DNA of 11,870 bases from JBAYJY01 sp041664945. Lineage in GTDB: Bacteria; UBP15; UBA6099. A program made the translations under genes and the position numbers. Location of the stretch: contig JBAYJY010000142.1 of assembly GCA_041664945.1 (NCBI GenBank), positions 1 to 11,870 on the forward strand, in the 5' to 3' direction. Below, piece by piece: positions 5,446-11,870 of this stretch (positions within the stretch are counted from its first letter, which is position 1; the number at the start of each line of letters is the position of its first letter). The notes below the pieces were generated by a model. The model was not told where the DNA came from. It ran no database searches and worked only from the letters and a program-made list of their open reading frames with translations.

Positions 5446-6324
5446 ATGAGCGCCCCGAACCAAACGCAAAAAAACGAGCTGCCGGGCAAAACAGTTTTGA
5501 GACGTCTTGCTGTTTACTTTATCGGCATGTTTATCTGCGCGTTAGCGGGCGGCTGCGGCGGCGGGGAGTCGAACCCCACTATCGAAACGCAATATCCGAT
5601 AGCAATTCTCGACGCAAACGGAATCGCTTCAGCGCGCGCCGCGGCGGAGATCGCGGTAACATGCCAGCAAGCGGCTGCGGCGAAACTGAGCGAAGCGCGG
5701 ACCGCGCGAGTCACGGAACAGGAAGTGGTGGACGCTGTAAAAGCGGCGGCGAGCGCCGCAGGCGCAGACGCGGCCTGGTGTTATCCGCCGATTGTAGCCA
5801 CAGGAAGCGACGAGATTCTGATTCACGGCGATTTCACGAACGACTCGACGCATGCCGTCGCGACAGACGCTATCGCTTTTGTAGACCTCGCGCCGCGCTA
5901 TCACGGAATTTGCGCTGACGTTTCGCGAACATATTTTTTCGAGCCGCCAACCCAGCGAATGCGCGATGCGTTCGCCGCTGTGACCGTCGCTCTGCAAGCT
6001 GCCGCCGGCTCCGCCGCTCCCGGCGTATCCGCCACATCGCTCTATAATACAATGAAGAACGCGCTCGAAGCGTCCGGCGGTTTCGGGGCTAACATGATAT
6101 CCATCCCCGGACACGGGCTTTCAAGCGTCGTTCATTCGGGTCCTTTTATCTACTCCGGATACAACGGAACGCTCGCGCAAAACATCGTTCTGGCTCTCGA
6201 ACCGTCGCTTATTGTTGACGGCTCATTCCGCATGCATATCGAAGACGATTTTCTGATCACTGCGACAGGCGCAGTCAGACTGACAACAGCGCCGGATGTG
6301 ATCGAGGACATGATACTGCCTTAG
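5446..6324 (+). CDS. M24-family metallopeptidase-like lipoprotein
   Basis: A 292-residue protein with a pita-bread (methionine aminopeptidase / Xaa-Pro dipeptidase) fold. All five expected metal ligands are visible: D147 in FVDLAP, D158 in CADVSRT, H223 in PGHG, E252 in ALEPS and E266 in HIEDD. H127 in LIHGD matches the usual substrate-side histidine. Before the domain there is a signal: positive RR at 19-20, a hydrophobic core, and lipobox LAGGC with C37, followed by a Gly-rich linker. It should therefore be lipid-anchored outside the cytoplasm, whereas most M24 enzymes are cytosolic. There is no creatinase-type N-terminal domain. I chose ATG 5446 because AGGA lies nine bases upstream; ATG 5416 in the same frame has no ribosome binding site and would add ten residues. 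Codons further upstream in this frame are antisense to the flavin reductase gene. Activity is inferred from conserved ligands; the substrate is unknown. Confidence 0.85.
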   Translation: MSAPNQTQKNELPGKTVLRRLAVYFIGMFICALAGGCGGGESNPTIETQYPIAILDANGIASARAAAEIAVTCQQAAAAKLSEARTARVTEQEVVDAVKAAASAAGADAAWCYPPIVATGSDEILIHGDFTNDSTHAVATDAIAFVDLAPRYHGICADVSRTYFFEPPTQRMRDAFAAVTVALQAAAGSAAPGVSATSLYNTMKNALEASGGFGANMISIPGHGLSSVVHSGPFIYSGYNGTLAQNIVLALEPSLIVDGSFRMHIEDDFLITATGAVRLTTAPDVIEDMILP

Positions 6325-6364
6325 CATGAGAGGTCAATATTTATTAAAATGAAGCGCATTAGTC

Positions 6365-6393
6365 TTGTATATACGGGCTCAAACAGATAAAAT
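6365..6393 (+). promoter_or_regulatory. Putative sigma70-type promoter for the YIP1-family gene
   Basis: TTGTAT (6365-6370) and TAAAAT (6388-6393) are separated by 17 bases, and the start codon follows 23 bases after the -10. It lies in the short gap behind the M24 gene, so the membrane gene may have its own transcript. Confidence 0.45.
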
Positions 6394-6416
6394 AGCAGTG
6401 AATCGAGGCACAATTC

Positions 6417-6995
6417 ATGTTTGACGGAGCGCTCGCATATTTCACAATAGCAAGAGATGTCTTGCTCGGTCCGGTTTCTTTTTTTCGGAGAATAACGATA
6501 ACCGAGGGCATTCGACGCGCGACTTATTTTGCCTTGATCATATATTTCATAAGGTCGCTGCTTTTCTTCCTTCTCAGCCTCCATCAGGGTTATTTTATTG
6601 ACCCGCGCTTTCAGGCTATCGCGCCGGTTTCAGTCTCGGCCTTCATCGTTCTTTCCCTGATTCCTTTCATGTTTCTGCTAATCCTCTATTCTCAATCGAT
6701 TTTCCTTTACAGAATAGCGAACTTCTTCGGCGGCGTGGGAAATCTCGAAGCCGCATATAAAATTCTCGCTTTCGTTTTATTTCTTTCAATTTTTCAAATT
6801 ATTCCTTACGTCAACATCGTCGTGCACATCTACGCTATCATCCTTCTGATTATCGGCGTACGCGAAGTTTTCAACGTCGACTGGATATCGTCGACGCTTG
6901 CCCTTTTCTTCTCCTTCATTTTTACCGCGTTTCTATATGTCTTGTTTCTGTTCATTCCGCTCTACCTCGTGCACATCATTCAAATACCTTTGTGA
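6417..6995 (+). CDS. YIP1-family polytopic membrane protein
   Basis: A 192-residue inner-membrane protein with hydrophobic segments at about residues 35-54, 73-93, 114-130, 131-147 and 160-187, which makes five or so helices. The overall pattern matches bacterial YIP1 (DUF1282-type) proteins. These have an amphipathic N-terminus ending in RRIT near residue 27, a YKILAFVLF entry into helix 3, and the late IPYVNIVVHIYAIILLIIGVREV-type segment (129-151, with GVREV at 147-151) that commonly reads ALY..L...G..E. Function of the bacterial members is not established to my knowledge. The start ATG at 6417 has GAGG eight bases upstream. It follows the M24 lipoprotein gene by 92 bases with a plausible promoter between. 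Downstream is a 107-base gap towards the converging kdsD gene. Family assignment is moderately sure. Confidence 0.75.
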   Translation: MFDGALAYFTIARDVLLGPVSFFRRITITEGIRRATYFALIIYFIRSLLFFLLSLHQGYFIDPRFQAIAPVSVSAFIVLSLIPFMFLLILYSQSIFLYRIANFFGGVGNLEAAYKILAFVLFLSIFQIIPYVNIVVHIYAIILLIIGVREVFNVDWISSTLALFFSFIFTAFLYVLFLFIPLYLVHIIQIPL

Positions 6996-7065
6996 GCGAT
7001 CGCGATCAAGCGCGGTAAATAAATTCCACGACAAAATGAATTACTAATTTTTTTGCTGTGAAAAG

Positions 7066-7092
7066 TTAACAGCGGATATTAACAGCCGGATA
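7066..7092. repeat. Imperfect tandem repeat TTAACAGC(C)GGATA x2
   Basis: TTAACAGCGGATA (7066-7078) is followed directly by TTAACAGCCGGATA (7079-7092); the copies differ by one inserted C. It lies in the gap where the YIP1 and kdsD genes converge. A 10-bp palindrome, GATCGCGATC, lies at 6998-7007 just after the YIP1 stop. Neither forms a convincing terminator with a T-run. Confidence 0.55.
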
Positions 7093-7102
7093 CGGAATAA
7101 TG

Positions 7103-7696
7103 TTATTTTTGTTTTGCTTTTTCCCCGAGAGCGCCTTGCGGGTGCCTGAGCGCAAAATCCGACTTCTTGAAGCCTTTAGCGCGCGAAACGGCGACCGCGA
7201 GCGCATCGCCGAGAGCGAGCGTCAGCGTTGAAGACGCGGTCGGCGCGAGGCCGAGCGGATCAGCCTCCTTCGAAACTGCTATTTCCAGGCAAATGTCAGA
7301 AAGCTTTCCGAGCGGAGTGGCGCACGACTTAGTCATGGAAATAATTCTCAACCCAAGCTCTTTGGCAAGTCCCGCCACGGCGGATACCTCGGCAGTCGCG
7401 CCGGAGTAAGAAATGGCGATAAAAATGTCACGTCCCTCAATCATGCCGGAATCGCCATGCAGAGCCTCTGTCGAGTGCATGAAAAACGAAGGGGTTCCGA
7501 GGCTCGCGAGAGTAGCGGCGATCTTTTTTCCGATGTGGCCTGACTTACCGATTCCCGTGACTATCACCTTGCCCTTGCATGACTTAATCGCCCTGACGGC
7601 AGCTGCGAACGGAGCGCCGAGCTTTTCGCGCGCTGTTACAAGCGCTTCTATTTCGATATCAAAAGCCTCGCGGCCCCAATCCACATATTCACCCAT
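7103..7696 (-). CDS. kdsD: Arabinose-5-phosphate isomerase, SIS domain only (no CBS pair)
   Basis: Interconverts ribulose 5-phosphate and arabinose 5-phosphate, the first step towards Kdo of lipopolysaccharide. The 197 residues form a single SIS domain: GIGKSGHIG (48-56), STEALHGD (75-82), SYSGATAE (96-103), DPLGLAPTASST (146-157) and HPQGALG (185-191). K51, H80, E103 and H185 match the catalytic residues I recall for E. coli KdsD (K59, H88, E111, H193) with a constant offset of 8, so they are aligned without gaps. The usual C-terminal CBS pair is absent: the protein stops at GEKAKQK right after HPQGALG. CBS-less forms are known, for example in Bacteroides fragilis. I chose ATG 7694-7696 because GGGGAG lies seven bases upstream; the ATG at 7723 would add nine residues but has no ribosome binding site. 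It overlaps the preceding gene by eight bases (ATGGGTGA), implying translational coupling. GutQ/KpsF paralogues remain possible. Confidence 0.9.
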   Translation of the reverse strand: MGEYVDWGREAFDIEIEALVTAREKLGAPFAAAVRAIKSCKGKVIVTGIGKSGHIGKKIAATLASLGTPSFFMHSTEALHGDSGMIEGRDIFIAISYSGATAEVSAVAGLAKELGLRIISMTKSCATPLGKLSDICLEIAVSKEADPLGLAPTASSTLTLALGDALAVAVSRAKGFKKSDFALRHPQGALGEKAKQK

Positions 7697-8579
7697 TGTT
7701 AGGCTCCCCGGACTTGATTTCATCGGATACGGCAGACGGTTCCTGAACAGCTTGCGTTTCGGCCGGCGCGAAAGCGGCAGCCTGCGCGGGAATGTATTCC
7801 GGAACTGTTAAATATCTCACAAAAAGAAACAGCGCGGCGGCAGCAAGCGGAATGCCGACAAAAACAACCGCCATGCTTATGCTTCCGTTAATTTTCACAA
7901 GATAACCGCACGCGGCGGCGGCGACCAAGCTCGCGGGCCCCATAATCCGGAGCCTCAATATCGCGATCGGCAAAAGAGCGAGCAGCGGCAGCAACGCGCG
8001 CGCTGTTATTATAGTCAGACGGCCGGTTTCCTTGTATCCGAAAATAATGTGAACGCTCATGAAACCCAGAGCCCACAAAAAGGCTACAAAATAAACGTAA
8101 AGCGGAAACCTGTACGTTTCCGGAAAACCGGCGAAAAAAAGACGCGGCGCCTTGTTTTTGAAAATGCTTTTTGAAGGTTCCGCAAATCCGTAACCGGTCC
8201 ATATAGAAGCCGCGCAAGCTCCGAGAAGGATTACCATCGCGAGAAGTTTCACCGCGCCCGCGTAATTCCAGCCCATTGTAAAATTGCCGAAGAACTGCAC
8301 CGGCCCGAGTTTTGTCTCGCCCATCGATTTAATAAAGAAAAGGAGAAAAACAGAACAGACAAGAGCGCAGAAATGAGAGAAAATGGAATTCGATTTCAGA
8401 TTCGACGCGCTGAACCCGCCGAGCCGCCTGCCCTGAGCGTACATAGCGAGCCAAAGCAAGGGAGAGACAACAATCGCAAAGACAATGAACATTTCCAGGT
8501 TGTCTTTTGCGCGGGTGAAATACCAGCCGATGAGAAAAAGATATAAGGCGACGATCAGCGAAAAGTTAAAATTTTTCAA
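7689..8579 (-). CDS. Polytopic membrane protein of unknown function, coaE-kdsD operon
   Basis: A 296-residue inner-membrane protein with about eight hydrophobic segments (about residues 5-21, 29-47, 66-84, 107-127, 158-180, 190-208, 212-229 and 231-254). A soluble Ala/Pro/Glu-rich tail runs from about 260 to 296. Other visible points are a loop FAGFPETYRFPLYVY (149-163) before helix 5 and basic RLR at 209-211. I do not recognise the family. The start is TTG at 8577-8579, inside the last codons of coaE (14-base overlap). The next in-frame ATG (residue 30) would delete the first helix, so the TTG start is preferred; translation is probably coupled to coaE. The 3' end overlaps the kdsD start by eight bases. 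Tight packing with kdsD hints at an envelope role, but that is inference. Confidence 0.8.
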   Translation of the reverse strand: MKNFNFSLIVALYLFLIGWYFTRAKDNLEMFIVFAIVVSPLLWLAMYAQGRRLGGFSASNLKSNSIFSHFCALVCSVFLLFFIKSMGETKLGPVQFFGNFTMGWNYAGAVKLLAMVILLGACAASIWTGYGFAEPSKSIFKNKAPRLFFAGFPETYRFPLYVYFVAFLWALGFMSVHIIFGYKETGRLTIITARALLPLLALLPIAILRLRIMGPASLVAAAACGYLVKINGSISMAVVFVGIPLAAAALFLFVRYLTVPEYIPAQAAAFAPAETQAVQEPSAVSDEIKSGEPNNG

Positions 8580-9153
8580 TTTTGTTCCACGCCTCCTCAG
8601 CGAGTTTGCGAGTCTGTTCCAAAGTTCCGCCGTTGTCTATCACGACATCCGCGAGCGCGATCTTTTCGCGCTGGCTCATCTGGCTTCCGATTCTGTCGCG
8701 GGCATGTTCCGCCTCGCAGCCGTCGCGTTCGCATATTCTTCGCGCCAGCGTTTCCTCGGGGGCCGTCACAACCCACTTCTCGCTTACTATTCTGTCCATC
8801 CCGCTCTCGAAAAGCAGAGGCACAACAAGAACCACAACTTGCGCATCGGAATCCGAGATCCGTTTCTGCGTTTCCAGCATTATCAGCGGATGCAATATCC
8901 CGTTAAGTTTTTTTCTCTGTTCCTCATCCTTGAAAACAATCCGGGCAAGCCGGTCCCGGTCCAACGTTCCGTTTTCATCGAGCAGGCCCGCGCCCCACGT
9001 TTCCACTATCTTGTTCAAACCCTGCGTTCCCGGCAAAACCACTTCGCGGGCGATCTCATCCGCGTCGATAATATATGCGCCCAGACTTGCGAGCATTGTC
9101 GCCACTGCGCTCTTCCCGCTCCCTATAGTCCCGGTCAACCCTATCAATTTCAT
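8566..9153 (-). CDS. coaE: Dephospho-CoA kinase
   Basis: Catalyses the last step of coenzyme A synthesis, phosphorylating the 3'-hydroxyl of dephospho-CoA with ATP, in the cytoplasm. The 195-residue length is normal for the family. The P-loop is GTIGSGKS (8-15), preceded by LIGLT. The DAD at 30-32 is the acidic site after the second strand. LHP at 87-89, VVPLLFE (110-116), the lid arginines around RRICERD (138-144), RIGSQMS (154-160) and the final strand DVVIDNGG (169-176) all fit. The start ATG at 9151-9153 has only a distant AAGG (about 13 bases), so initiation may be weak. It is the first gene of a three-gene overlapping operon with the unknown membrane protein and kdsD, and has its own promoter behind the rpsA terminator. 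Confidence 0.95.
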   Translation of the reverse strand: MKLIGLTGTIGSGKSAVATMLASLGAYIIDADEIAREVVLPGTQGLNKIVETWGAGLLDENGTLDRDRLARIVFKDEEQRKKLNGILHPLIMLETQKRISDSDAQVVVLVVPLLFESGMDRIVSEKWVVTAPEETLARRICERDGCEAEHARDRIGSQMSQREKIALADVVIDNGGTLEQTRKLAEEAWNKIEKF

Positions 9154-9199
9154 TGCGCGAAAAACCGCCTTGCCAATCCTGGAATTGCCATATTTTTGA

Positions 9200-9228
9200 A
9201 TTATAGCAGTTAATGAGGTCGTTGTAAT
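9200..9228 (-). promoter_or_regulatory. Extended -10 promoter for the coaE operon
   Basis: On the minus strand TGCTATAAT supplies a perfect -10 (9200-9205) with the TGn extension. ATTACA 17 bases upstream (9223-9228) is a partial -35. Transcription would start about 40 bases before the coaE start codon and about 50 bases beyond the rpsA terminator. Confidence 0.6.
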
Positions 9229-9253
9229 TAATTATTGAAACACGCGCGCCACG

Positions 9254-9283
9254 AAAAAGGGCGGCCCATCCGGACCGCCCTTT
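9254..9283 (-). terminator. Intrinsic terminator downstream of rpsA
   Basis: AAAGGGCGG (9256-9264) and CCGCCCTTT (9275-9283) pair perfectly over nine bases around a ten-base loop. Read on the minus strand the hairpin ends in a short T-run (TTTTT, then CG). It begins 25 bases after the rpsA stop codon and separates rpsA from the coaE operon. Confidence 0.8.
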
Positions 9284-9307
9284 GAAAACCCTTCATTTCA
9301 TCAATTG

Positions 9308-10474
9308 TCATTTGTCGTCGAGCGCGCCGTCGATCATATCTCCGAGGTTGACGCTGTTCGAACCGTTATCAATGTAGCGTTTCATATCGCCGCTGACCGC
9401 ATCCGCAGATTCGCGGTCAAATCCGAGCTTGATTCTGTGCCCCTTCGAATCGACGTTCAGAACTTTAACCTTGATTTCGTCGCCGACTGTAAGCTTAATC
9501 TTATCGTCGGAGCCGGGGCCCTGGAATTCGCTGATGTGCAAAAGGCCTTCGAATTCGTCTGAAAGTCTTATGAATGCGCCGAACTTCACAAGCTTCGACA
9601 CCGTGCCGACTATCTCCTGCTCGACTTTGAACACATCTCCTACCGTGTCCCACGGATCCTGCAATGCCTGTTTCAAGCTGAGCGAAATCTTTTTGGTGTC
9701 GGGATCGACATCGAGCACTTTAACCTTAATCGTGTCGCCGCAGGCGAGAACCTGCGAAGGATGATTGACGCGCGACCATGCCAACTCGGAAACGTGCACT
9801 AGCCCCTCAATGGCTCCGATGTCCACGAAAGCTCCGAAGTTTGTCAGCCGAGTAACGCGGCCTTCGACGATCGAGTCCGGTTTCAGCGTCACGAACACTT
9901 CGCCTTCTACATCCTGCTGCTGCTTCTTTTTCCATTCCTTATGGGAAACGACGATATTTTCTGAATCCCGGTTGAATTCTATAATGTACACGGTCAGCTT
10001 CTTGCCGACAACATCCGCTGGATCGTCGAATTGAGCGCCGATGTGCGAGCCCGGCAGAAACGCGTAGCGTGGCAGCCCGATAGCCATGCGATAACCGCCC
10101 TTCACCTGCTGGACGATCTCGGCCTCGATCGCTTCGCCGTCTTCGAACTTTTTCTGCAGTTCGTCCCAGCGGCGTCTTCCGACCACTTTCTCGTACGAGA
10201 GATAGATTTCCTCTCCGGAGACCCGGTCTACCATCACTTCAATCTCGTCATCGAGCTTGAATTCGCGGTCCGCGTCCGGTCCCATCTTAAACTCTTTCAC
10301 GGGTATCCGGCCTTCCGATTTGAAACCTGTGCTTACATAGACGAATTCCTCGTCTATTTTCGAAATCCTGCCGGAAATGATATCGCCCACCTCAAGTGTG
10401 AACGGCACATTCATTGCTGCTCCCAGCGGCGTTCCGAAAAAATCATCATCCATCTTGCCCTTAAACGAAGCCAT
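9308..10474 (-). CDS. rpsA: 30S ribosomal protein S1, four-repeat form
   Basis: A 388-residue RNA-binding protein with four S1 (OB-fold) repeats, at about residues 27-96, 110-180, 197-269 and 283-354. Repeats 3 and 4 are the most canonical, with GRVTRLTNFGAFVDIG (205-220), EGLVHVSEL (223-231), KFGAFI (297-302) and EGLLHISEF (309-317). Repeats 1 and 2 are more diverged, as in S1 proteins where they bind the ribosome rather than mRNA. The role is recruiting mRNA to the 30S subunit. Proteobacterial S1 has six repeats; four-repeat forms occur in several other phyla. The start ATG at 10472-10474 follows a strong AGGAGG nine bases upstream. A four-repeat S1-domain protein could also be a general RNA-binding regulator, but length, repeat order and strong expression signals favour RpsA. 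It has its own promoter and terminator. Confidence 0.88.
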   Translation of the reverse strand: MASFKGKMDDDFFGTPLGAAMNVPFTLEVGDIISGRISKIDEEFVYVSTGFKSEGRIPVKEFKMGPDADREFKLDDEIEVMVDRVSGEEIYLSYEKVVGRRRWDELQKKFEDGEAIEAEIVQQVKGGYRMAIGLPRYAFLPGSHIGAQFDDPADVVGKKLTVYIIEFNRDSENIVVSHKEWKKKQQQDVEGEVFVTLKPDSIVEGRVTRLTNFGAFVDIGAIEGLVHVSELAWSRVNHPSQVLACGDTIKVKVLDVDPDTKKISLSLKQALQDPWDTVGDVFKVEQEIVGTVSKLVKFGAFIRLSDEFEGLLHISEFQGPGSDDKIKLTVGDEIKVKVLNVDSKGHRIKLGFDRESADAVSGDMKRYIDNGSNSVNLGDMIDGALDDK

Positions 10475-10519
10475 TAATTAAAACCTCCTGCCTTGCGGCA
10501 AACTAAACAACGGCGAAGA

Positions 10520-10548
10520 ATTCTACTATAAGTTTATGCAAAAAACAA
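10520..10548 (-). promoter_or_regulatory. Promoter for rpsA
   Basis: On the minus strand TTGTTT (10543-10548) and TAGAAT (10520-10525) are 17 bases apart. The leader of about 40 bases carries AGGAGG. The A-run and T-run around 10541-10556 could also form a weak AT-only hairpin after serA, so partial readthrough from serA is possible. Confidence 0.5.
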
Positions 10549-10576
10549 ACTTTTTTCTATTTCGCCGACGTTGACT

Positions 10577-11870
10577 CTAAAATGTGATCAGCTTTACCGA
10601 CCTTATGCCGTCTATCTTTTCGATTTTCTTAATCAATTCCGGCGTCACTTCGTCGTCGATCGTGAGCCCCATGACCGCGTCTCCGCGCACTTTTTTGCGG
10701 CCGACCTGCATCCCGCCAACGTTGATATTCTTGTTTCCCAACAGCGTGCCTACCTTGCCGATCATGCCCGGCTTGTCCGTGTGACGAATCACCAATACGT
10801 GCCCCTGCGGAATCAGGTCGATATCAAACCCGTCGATCTTCACAATGCGCGTTTCGGAGCCGTTCATGAGCGTCGCGGACGCCGAATGCGAAGCGCCGGC
10901 CTCGTTCACTGTTACGGAAATAAGGTCCGCGTACCGGGTTCCGCGTTCGCTTTTCGTCTCTGTGATGTTCACGCCGCGGTTCTTTAACAGTATAGGCGCA
11001 TTGACTATGTTTACCGTCTCCGGAATGTGAGCCTTCAGCACTCCCATGAGCAAATATCGCGTGATAACGGGCGTCTGCATTCCTGCGACATTCCCCTCGT
11101 AAACGACTTCGATGTTTTCGATTGAAGAATCCCGGATCCCCTCGAGGAGAACGCCGAGCTTTTCAGCGAGATCGAAATACGGCTGGTGAATCTTGGCGAT
11201 CTCCGCTTTCATAGCCGGCATGTTAACCGCCGAAGTGACCGGAGCGCCGCCGAAGAATTCAACCATCTGAGCCGCTACGTCCAGAGCCACATTTTCCTGC
11301 GCCTCGACAGTCGAAGCGCCGAGGTGCGGCGTTGTGATGACATTCGGCAACCCAAGCAGTTCGCTTTCCCCCAGCGGTTCGGACTCGAAAACGTCGAGCG
11401 CCGCGCCGGCGACCTTGCCGCTCTTGAGCGCTTGCGCGAGCGCGGCTTCATCCACCACTCCGCCGCGCGACACGTTGATTATCCGCACACCCTTCTTCAT
11501 CGCCTTGAATTCATCCGTGGAACACATGTGAAAGGTGTCGGCGGATTTCGGCACGTGGAAAGTTATGAAATCGGCTTCCTTGAACACTGTTTCCTTGTCC
11601 ACGAGTTTGCCGCCGATGCGTTCGACAGCCGCCGCCGGCGTGTACGGGTCCGCGACGAGAACTTTCATGCCAAGGCCCGCCGCGCGCTCGCCGACCAGAC
11701 GGCCGATCTTTCCGAAGCCGACAATGCCGAGTTTCTTATCCAGAACCTGCCCGCCCACAAATTTGCTTTTCTCCCATTTGCCGGCGTGCATGGAATTGTG
11801 GGCCTGAGGAATGTTGCGCGCAAGCGACATCATCAGCGCGACCGTGTGCTCCGCCGCGGAAACGATATTG
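10577..11870 (-). CDS. serA: D-3-phosphoglycerate dehydrogenase, long form (5' end beyond window)
   Basis: Oxidises 3-phosphoglycerate to 3-phosphohydroxypyruvate with NAD, the first step of serine synthesis. About 430 codons are in the window; the reading frame is open to the right edge (NIVSAAEHTVAL precedes MMSLARN), so roughly 100 N-terminal residues are missing. Visible features are the Rossmann motif GIVGFGKIG, the INVSRGGVVDE segment with catalytic Arg, DVFESEP with the catalytic Glu, and TPHLGAST with the catalytic His. After these come an intervening allosteric-type domain and a C-terminal ACT domain (VLVIRHTDKPGMIGKVG...) expected to bind serine. This is the long PGDH form (about 525 residues in relatives), so feedback inhibition by serine is likely but not shown. 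rpsA follows 102 bases downstream on the same strand with its own promoter. Confidence 0.95.
   Translation of the reverse strand, partial: NIVSAAEHTVALMMSLARNIPQAHNSMHAGKWEKSKFVGGQVLDKKLGIVGFGKIGRLVGERAAGLGMKVLVADPYTPAAAVERIGGKLVDKETVFKEADFITFHVPKSADTFHMCSTDEFKAMKKGVRIINVSRGGVVDEAALAQALKSGKVAGAALDVFESEPLGESELLGLPNVITTPHLGASTVEAQENVALDVAAQMVEFFGGAPVTSAVNMPAMKAEIAKIHQPYFDLAEKLGVLLEGIRDSSIENIEVVYEGNVAGMQTPVITRYLLMGVLKAHIPETVNIVNAPILLKNRGVNITETKSERGTRYADLISVTVNEAGASHSASATLMNGSETRIVKIDGFDIDLIPQGHVLVIRHTDKPGMIGKVGTLLGNKNINVGGMQVGRKKVRGDAVMGLTIDDEVTPELIKKIEKIDGIRSVKLITF

Noticed and set aside
7040..7075. Terminator between the YIP1 and kdsD genes
   Set aside because: GCTGT/ACAGC can pair, but the run of T lies on the wrong side for the plus strand, and on the minus strand the hairpin is followed by A rather than T.
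7697..7723. Upstream ATG for kdsD adding nine residues
   Set aside because: It has no ribosome binding site, whereas the ATG at 7696 has GGGGAG at proper spacing and a typical overlap with the previous stop.
1..11870. CRISPR array or long regular repeat
   Set aside because: Only two-copy short tandem repeats were seen; no repeat-spacer periodicity and no cas genes.

Overview
The window looks like a bacterial chromosome fragment, probably from an uncultured Gram-negative lineage. Pointers are a Kdo-pathway isomerase, a lipoprotein signal, RHS debris, Shine-Dalgarno sites and sigma70-like promoters. Ribosomal protein S1 has four S1 repeats rather than the six usual in Proteobacteria, which argues against that phylum. 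I cannot name the organism from sequence alone.

Left third (1 to about 3770): accessory, visibly AT-richer DNA. It opens with a tyrosine recombinase (140-1255) and a small three-helix membrane protein (1396-1857). Further right, in the same orientation, lies the 3' half of a tRNA-Arg(CCT) gene (2175-2220) with no 5' half. This is the layout expected at one end of an element integrated into a tRNA gene; most of the element and the intact tRNA would lie left of the window. Beyond it is debris on the minus strand: an RHS/YD-repeat fragment (2480-2638), a small membrane protein with a strong ribosome binding site (2696-3061) and a 75-residue orphan protein (3098-3325). Two short GGGGACA- and GGGGTCAGGTC-type repeats border this debris.

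Middle (3641-6995): a DUF2851 protein that has lost the N-terminal half of the family, apparently where accessory and core DNA meet. Convergent to it is a flavin reductase-like protein. Divergent from the flavin reductase is an M24-family metallopeptidase-like protein carrying a lipoprotein signal, followed by a YIP1-family membrane protein.

Right part (7103-11870): core genes, all on the minus strand. In transcription order these are serA (serine biosynthesis, running off the right edge), rpsA with its own promoter, strong ribosome binding site and terminator, and then a compact operon of coaE, an unrecognised polytopic membrane protein and a CBS-less kdsD. The operon genes overlap by 14 and 8 bases and share a likely extended -10 promoter just after the rpsA terminator.

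I found no CRISPR array and no complete RNA gene. I cannot show a new multi-gene system. The best leads are the integrase with its tRNA-half attachment site, the RHS-type module remnants, the predicted lipid-anchored M24 peptidase and the unknown membrane protein between coaE and kdsD.
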